A stretch of DNA of 64,000 bases, taken from Anomaloglossus baeobatrachus. Its lineage: Eukaryota > Chordata > Amphibia > Anura > Aromobatidae. Of this stretch, positions 59,256-64,000 are shown one piece after another. Below the pieces are notes generated by a model that saw only the letters and a list, made by a program, of their open reading frames with translations, had not been told where the DNA came from and ran no database searches. The first letter of the stretch is position 1; the number at the start of each line of letters is the position of its first letter. Position numbers and translations under genes: made by a program. The DNA lies in the NCBI RefSeq assembly GCF_048569485.1, contig NW_027442067.1, positions 124,001 to 188,000 on the forward strand, in the 5' to 3' direction.

Positions 59256-60646
59256 CCTTCTTAACCCAGTTTCCAAAAGCAGAACTCAATTCACCTGATT
59301 CATATTAGCCCGATTTAATGAATTGGAAGAAAGCATACGTCTTCATATGCACCTCAATTTGGCCCATTCACTTTTCACACTTCCTCCTTTTGTTTTTTAT
59401 CTTTCACACTTTTGACTTTCTTTATTCATCCAAATAGCAAACTCATCACCACTCAACCTGACCAACTCGGCTATGTCCCCGTGCTGCAGTTCTCTGTCTT
59501 ATCTAGATCATTTGCAATTGAATGGAATAGATCCCTTTTGGACAAAGTGGATTCACCTGCTGCTGCAGTGACCACAGGTGTGATAACATCTAGAATTGGC
59601 ATCTGGTGCGATCTCTCCGCTTCCACTCCAAAGAAAGTTACCTGTTTATTCCTATCATGCATTGGTTTTTGGGGTTTTCTTTGAGTAATGATGATCTCTT
59701 TAGTAGTCTGTTGGCGCCCTCTCCTGGAGGAATAGTTTGCTTGCTCTTGGACATTCTAAAAGAGAGGTCATGATAGACATTGAGCTTCTGAGCTCAATTG
59801 GGGACAGTCATGGGTGATGAATGTTTGCAACCTACTGCGAAGCCTCATACCGCAATATAAGGAACGTCAAATACTAAGAAAGGGCGGCCTATGAAAGAAT
59901 TACTACTTTCAATAAGTACACTTAAACGGCTAATTGGGAATAGAAAAACTGTAAAAAGCCCTCTGAGAAAGCCCCCCTCTAACCTTTGATAGTAAGCTTT
60001 TCTGTAGTCTGCCTGTTGATGTATTTTCCGTTTGAACTGTGCACAACATGAAGAGACGGAACACTGGCGGCTTGTCACAATGCCCCCCGATGACATCACA
60101 ATAGCGCTGCTGCCTAGAAAACAAGCTGCGCAGAAGAAGTTGTTCTTTGGGTGGGAGGGTGGGCTAGTGGAAGGAGGGGGCAATCTCTTTTTTTCCCGGG
60201 TGGTAGGGGGATGACAGGAGAAGGGAAGCGGGTGGTGAGAAAGGTACAGAGGGCAGGGTTTGGGGGCTGGGAAGGAAAGGGAAAAGATTAGGGTTTGGGG
60301 ATGATGAAAGGGCTTTCTACGGGTAAGGATGGCAAAGGGTGGCAGTGACGGAAAGTCAGGCAACCTGTCCTGTCCGTCTTTTTGTATCGTGAATTGGAAA
60401 GACTGCAAGGGGGAGGGGAGTTGCTTGCGCCCTAAAGGAGGAGTTATTCAGATTCATTGCAGTGGGCGGCGGCTGCAAAACGCACCATTCTTCTTGTTTT
60501 GGCTCTGCAAAGCAGCCTTTTCAAGGGTTGGCTTGGGTGACAAAATGTCTTGTGTAGGCGTGGGTTTGTCTCCCTCTCGCTCTCTCTCCCTAAGATGTGT
60601 CCGGCATAGGCCAGGGTGCCACTCGAGGCCCAAACCAATTCTGGTT

Positions 60647-60833
60647 ATCGCTTCTCGGCCTTTTGGCTAAGATCAAGTGTAGTATCTGTTCTTATCAGTT
60701 TAATATCTGATACGTCCCCTATCTGGGGACCATATATTAAATGGATTTTTAGAACAGGGAGATGGAAAAAGAGCTTGCTCTGTCCACTCCACGCATTGAC
60801 CTGGTATTGCAGTACCTCCAGGAACGGTGCACC
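60647..60833 (+). ncRNA. RNU2: U2 snRNA gene, intact
   Basis: Same as the reference copy; standard spacer 60834-62224. Confidence 0.97.
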
Positions 60834-62224
60834 CCTTCTTAACCCAGTTTCCAAAAGCAGAACTCAATTCACCTGATTCATATTAGCCCGATTTAATGAA
60901 TTGGAAGAAAGCATACGTCTTCATATGCACCTCAATTTGGCCCATTCACTTTTCACACTTCCTCCTTTTGTTTTTTATCTTTCACACTTTTGACTTTCTT
61001 TATTCATCCAAATAGCAAACTCATCACCACTCAACCTGACCAACTCGGCTATGTCCCCGTGCTGCAGTTCTCTGTCTTATCTAGATCATTTGCAATTGAA
61101 TGGAATAGATCCCTTTTGGACAAAGTGGATTCACCTGCTGCTGCAGTGACCACAGGTGTGATAACATCTAGAATTGGCATCTGGTGCGATCTCTCCGCTT
61201 CCACTCCAAAGAAAGTTACCTGTTTATTCCTATCATGCATTGGTTTTTGGGGTTTTCTTTGAGTAATGATGATCTCTTTAGTAGTCTGTTGGCGCCCTCT
61301 CCTGGAGGAATAGTTTGCTTGCTCTTGGACATTCTAAAAGAGAGGTCATGATAGACATTGAGCTTCTGAGCTCAATTGGGGACAGTCATGGGTGATGAAT
61401 GTTTGCAACCTACTGCGAAGCCTCATACCGCAATATAAGGAACGTCAAATACTAAGAAAGGGCGGCCTATGAAAGAATTACTACTTTCAATAAGTACACT
61501 TAAACGGCTAATTGGGAATAGAAAAACTGTAAAAAGCCCTCTGAGAAAGCCCCCCTCTAACCTTTGATAGTAAGCTTTTCTGTAGTCTGCCTGTTGATGT
61601 ATTTTCCGTTTGAACTGTGCACAACATGAAGAGACGGAACACTGGCGGCTTGTCACAATGCCCCCCGATGACATCACAATAGCGCTGCTGCCTAGAAAAC
61701 AAGCTGCGCAGAAGAAGTTGTTCTTTGGGTGGGAGGGTGGGCTAGTGGAAGGAGGGGGCAATCTCTTTTTTTCCCGGGTGGTAGGGGGATGACAGGAGAA
61801 GGGAAGCGGGTGGTGAGAAAGGTACAGAGGGCAGGGTTTGGGGGCTGGGAAGGAAAGGGAAAAGATTAGGGTTTGGGGATGATGAAAGGGCTTTCTACGG
61901 GTAAGGATGGCAAAGGGTGGCAGTGACGGAAAGTCAGGCAACCTGTCCTGTCCGTCTTTTTGTATCGTGAATTGGAAAGACTGCAAGGGGGAGGGGAGTT
62001 GCTTGCGCCCTAAAGGAGGAGTTATTCAGATTCATTGCAGTGGGCGGCGGCTGCAAAACGCACCATTCTTCTTGTTTTGGCTCTGCAAAGCAGCCTTTTC
62101 AAGGGTTGGCTTGGGTGACAAAATGTCTTGTGTAGGCGTGGGTTTGTCTCCCTCTCGCTCTCTCTCCCTAAGATGTGTCCGGCATAGGCCAGGGTGCCAC
62201 TCGAGGCCCAAACCAATTCTGGTT

Positions 62225-62411
62225 ATCGCTTCTCGGCCTTTTGGCTAAGATCAAGTGTAGTATCTGTTCTTATCAGTTTAATATCTGATACGTCCCCTAT
62301 CTGGGGACCATATATTAAATGGATTTTTAGAACAGGGAGATGGAAAAAGAGCTTGCTCTGTCCACTCCACGCATTGACCTGGTATTGCAGTACCTCCAGG
62401 AACGGTGCACC
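62225..62411 (+). ncRNA. RNU2: U2 snRNA gene, intact
   Basis: Same as the reference copy; last intact gene of the window. Standard spacer 62412-63802. Confidence 0.97.
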
Positions 62412-63802
62412 CCTTCTTAACCCAGTTTCCAAAAGCAGAACTCAATTCACCTGATTCATATTAGCCCGATTTAATGAATTGGAAGAAAGCATACGTCTTC
62501 ATATGCACCTCAATTTGGCCCATTCACTTTTCACACTTCCTCCTTTTGTTTTTTATCTTTCACACTTTTGACTTTCTTTATTCATCCAAATAGCAAACTC
62601 ATCACCACTCAACCTGACCAACTCGGCTATGTCCCCGTGCTGCAGTTCTCTGTCTTATCTAGATCATTTGCAATTGAATGGAATAGATCCCTTTTGGACA
62701 AAGTGGATTCACCTGCTGCTGCAGTGACCACAGGTGTGATAACATCTAGAATTGGCATCTGGTGCGATCTCTCCGCTTCCACTCCAAAGAAAGTTACCTG
62801 TTTATTCCTATCATGCATTGGTTTTTGGGGTTTTCTTTGAGTAATGATGATCTCTTTAGTAGTCTGTTGGCGCCCTCTCCTGGAGGAATAGTTTGCTTGC
62901 TCTTGGACATTCTAAAAGAGAGGTCATGATAGACATTGAGCTTCTGAGCTCAATTGGGGACAGTCATGGGTGATGAATGTTTGCAACCTACTGCGAAGCC
63001 TCATACCGCAATATAAGGAACGTCAAATACTAAGAAAGGGCGGCCTATGAAAGAATTACTACTTTCAATAAGTACACTTAAACGGCTAATTGGGAATAGA
63101 AAAACTGTAAAAAGCCCTCTGAGAAAGCCCCCCTCTAACCTTTGATAGTAAGCTTTTCTGTAGTCTGCCTGTTGATGTATTTTCCGTTTGAACTGTGCAC
63201 AACATGAAGAGACGGAACACTGGCGGCTTGTCACAATGCCCCCCGATGACATCACAATAGCGCTGCTGCCTAGAAAACAAGCTGCGCAGAAGAAGTTGTT
63301 CTTTGGGTGGGAGGGTGGGCTAGTGGAAGGAGGGGGCAATCTCTTTTTTTCCCGGGTGGTAGGGGGATGACAGGAGAAGGGAAGCGGGTGGTGAGAAAGG
63401 TACAGAGGGCAGGGTTTGGGGGCTGGGAAGGAAAGGGAAAAGATTAGGGTTTGGGGATGATGAAAGGGCTTTCTACGGGTAAGGATGGCAAAGGGTGGCA
63501 GTGACGGAAAGTCAGGCAACCTGTCCTGTCCGTCTTTTTGTATCGTGAATTGGAAAGACTGCAAGGGGGAGGGGAGTTGCTTGCGCCCTAAAGGAGGAGT
63601 TATTCAGATTCATTGCAGTGGGCGGCGGCTGCAAAACGCACCATTCTTCTTGTTTTGGCTCTGCAAAGCAGCCTTTTCAAGGGTTGGCTTGGGTGACAAA
63701 ATGTCTTGTGTAGGCGTGGGTTTGTCTCCCTCTCGCTCTCTCTCCCTAAGATGTGTCCGGCATAGGCCAGGGTGCCACTCGAGGCCCAAACCAATTCTGG
63801 TT

Positions 63803-63839
63803 ATCGCTTCTCGGCCTTTTGGCTAAGATCAAGTGTAGT
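63803..63839 (+). pseudogene. RNU2: U2 5' fragment (nt 1-37) before N5
   Basis: It has the same break point as before N4, directly after nt 37 with no duplicated target bases on this side. Confidence 0.95.
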
Positions 63840-64000
63840 GTTGTTCGAAGAGGTGGTTTAAGCTCCAGGCCACCTTAGTACAATGATACAATGCACACTG
63901 GAAGGTTGCGCTTGCTAGTACTCTGGGTGGATAGTATATTCATCTAGAGGAAAACATGGCCCTACCAGGATCGAGGCTATTAGACTGAGTAAGGGTGGGG
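63840..64000 (+). mobile_element. N5: non-autonomous U2-specific retroelement, cut by window end
   Basis: The first 161 bp have the same 49-nt head and junction as N4. It has GGTTGCGCTT where N4 has GGTTGCACTT, so it is not a perfect copy of N4. The rest lies beyond the window. Confidence 0.78.

Larger units (their letters stand above)
7701..63839 (+). repeat. RNU2: Tandem U2 snRNA gene array, 1,578-bp unit
   Basis: Every unit is a 187-bp U2 gene plus a 1,391-bp spacer in the same direction. Start-to-start distances between uninterrupted units are 1,578 bp, except 1,579 (18002 to 19581, one extra G) and 1,577 (22737 to 24314, one T fewer). Units are near-identical, as expected from concerted evolution by unequal crossing-over and gene conversion. 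Both window edges lie inside retroelement-interrupted U2 genes, so the array extends beyond the window at least on the right and probably on the left. Confidence 0.97.

Overview
This window is a head-to-tail array of U2 spliceosomal snRNA genes (RNU2) from a vertebrate, most likely a fish. All genes read on the + strand with a period of 1,578 bp: a 187-bp U2 gene plus a 1,391-bp spacer. I count 24 uninterrupted U2 genes and 7 whose gene body is broken by a retroelement. All breaks fall at or just 3' of the branch-point recognition sequence GTAGTA (U2 nt 33-38). The fish assignment is an inference. It rests on the LINE, which matches the description of Keno (Tx1 group, U2-snRNA-specific, reported from fishes), and on vertebrate-type snRNA signals (3' box, PSE-like element).

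Layout: 1-2156 is the 3' part of Keno copy A, cut by the window start. 2157-2171 is a 15-bp U2 fragment. 2172-7700 is full-length Keno copy B, followed by the rest of that U2 gene (7701-7850). 9242-18001 holds one intact U2 gene and three genes carrying an 810-bp non-coding insertion (N1, N2, N3). 18002-33781 holds ten intact genes. 33782-39515 is a U2 gene split by full-length Keno copy C. 40907-50374 holds six intact genes. 50375-51365 is a U2 gene split by a variant of the non-coding element (N4, 804 bp). 52757-63802 holds seven intact genes. 63803-64000 is a U2 gene interrupted by N5, which runs off the window. Spacers are almost identical; I saw only eight single-base differences among about 30.

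How the parts relate: Keno encodes an ORF1 nucleic-acid-binding protein with three CCHC knuckles and an ORF2 APE endonuclease/reverse transcriptase. Copies B and C have both frames open and look potentially active. The N elements have no convincing protein but end in TTAAATCAAA, as Keno does, at exactly the same U2 position. They are therefore best read as a non-autonomous, SINE-like parasite of the Keno machinery. N RNA would be unusually structured: a 42-bp repeat encoding UUCG-capped hairpins, further UUCG hairpins in the tail, and a 20-nt hairpin that matches U2 stem-loop I at 17 of 20 positions with a compensatory base-pair change, followed by an Sm-like site. I do not recognise this element from known families. 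It is the most novel item in the window.

No host protein-coding gene, tRNA, rRNA or CRISPR array is supported. Open frames that recur once per repeat unit are a by-product of the tandem array.
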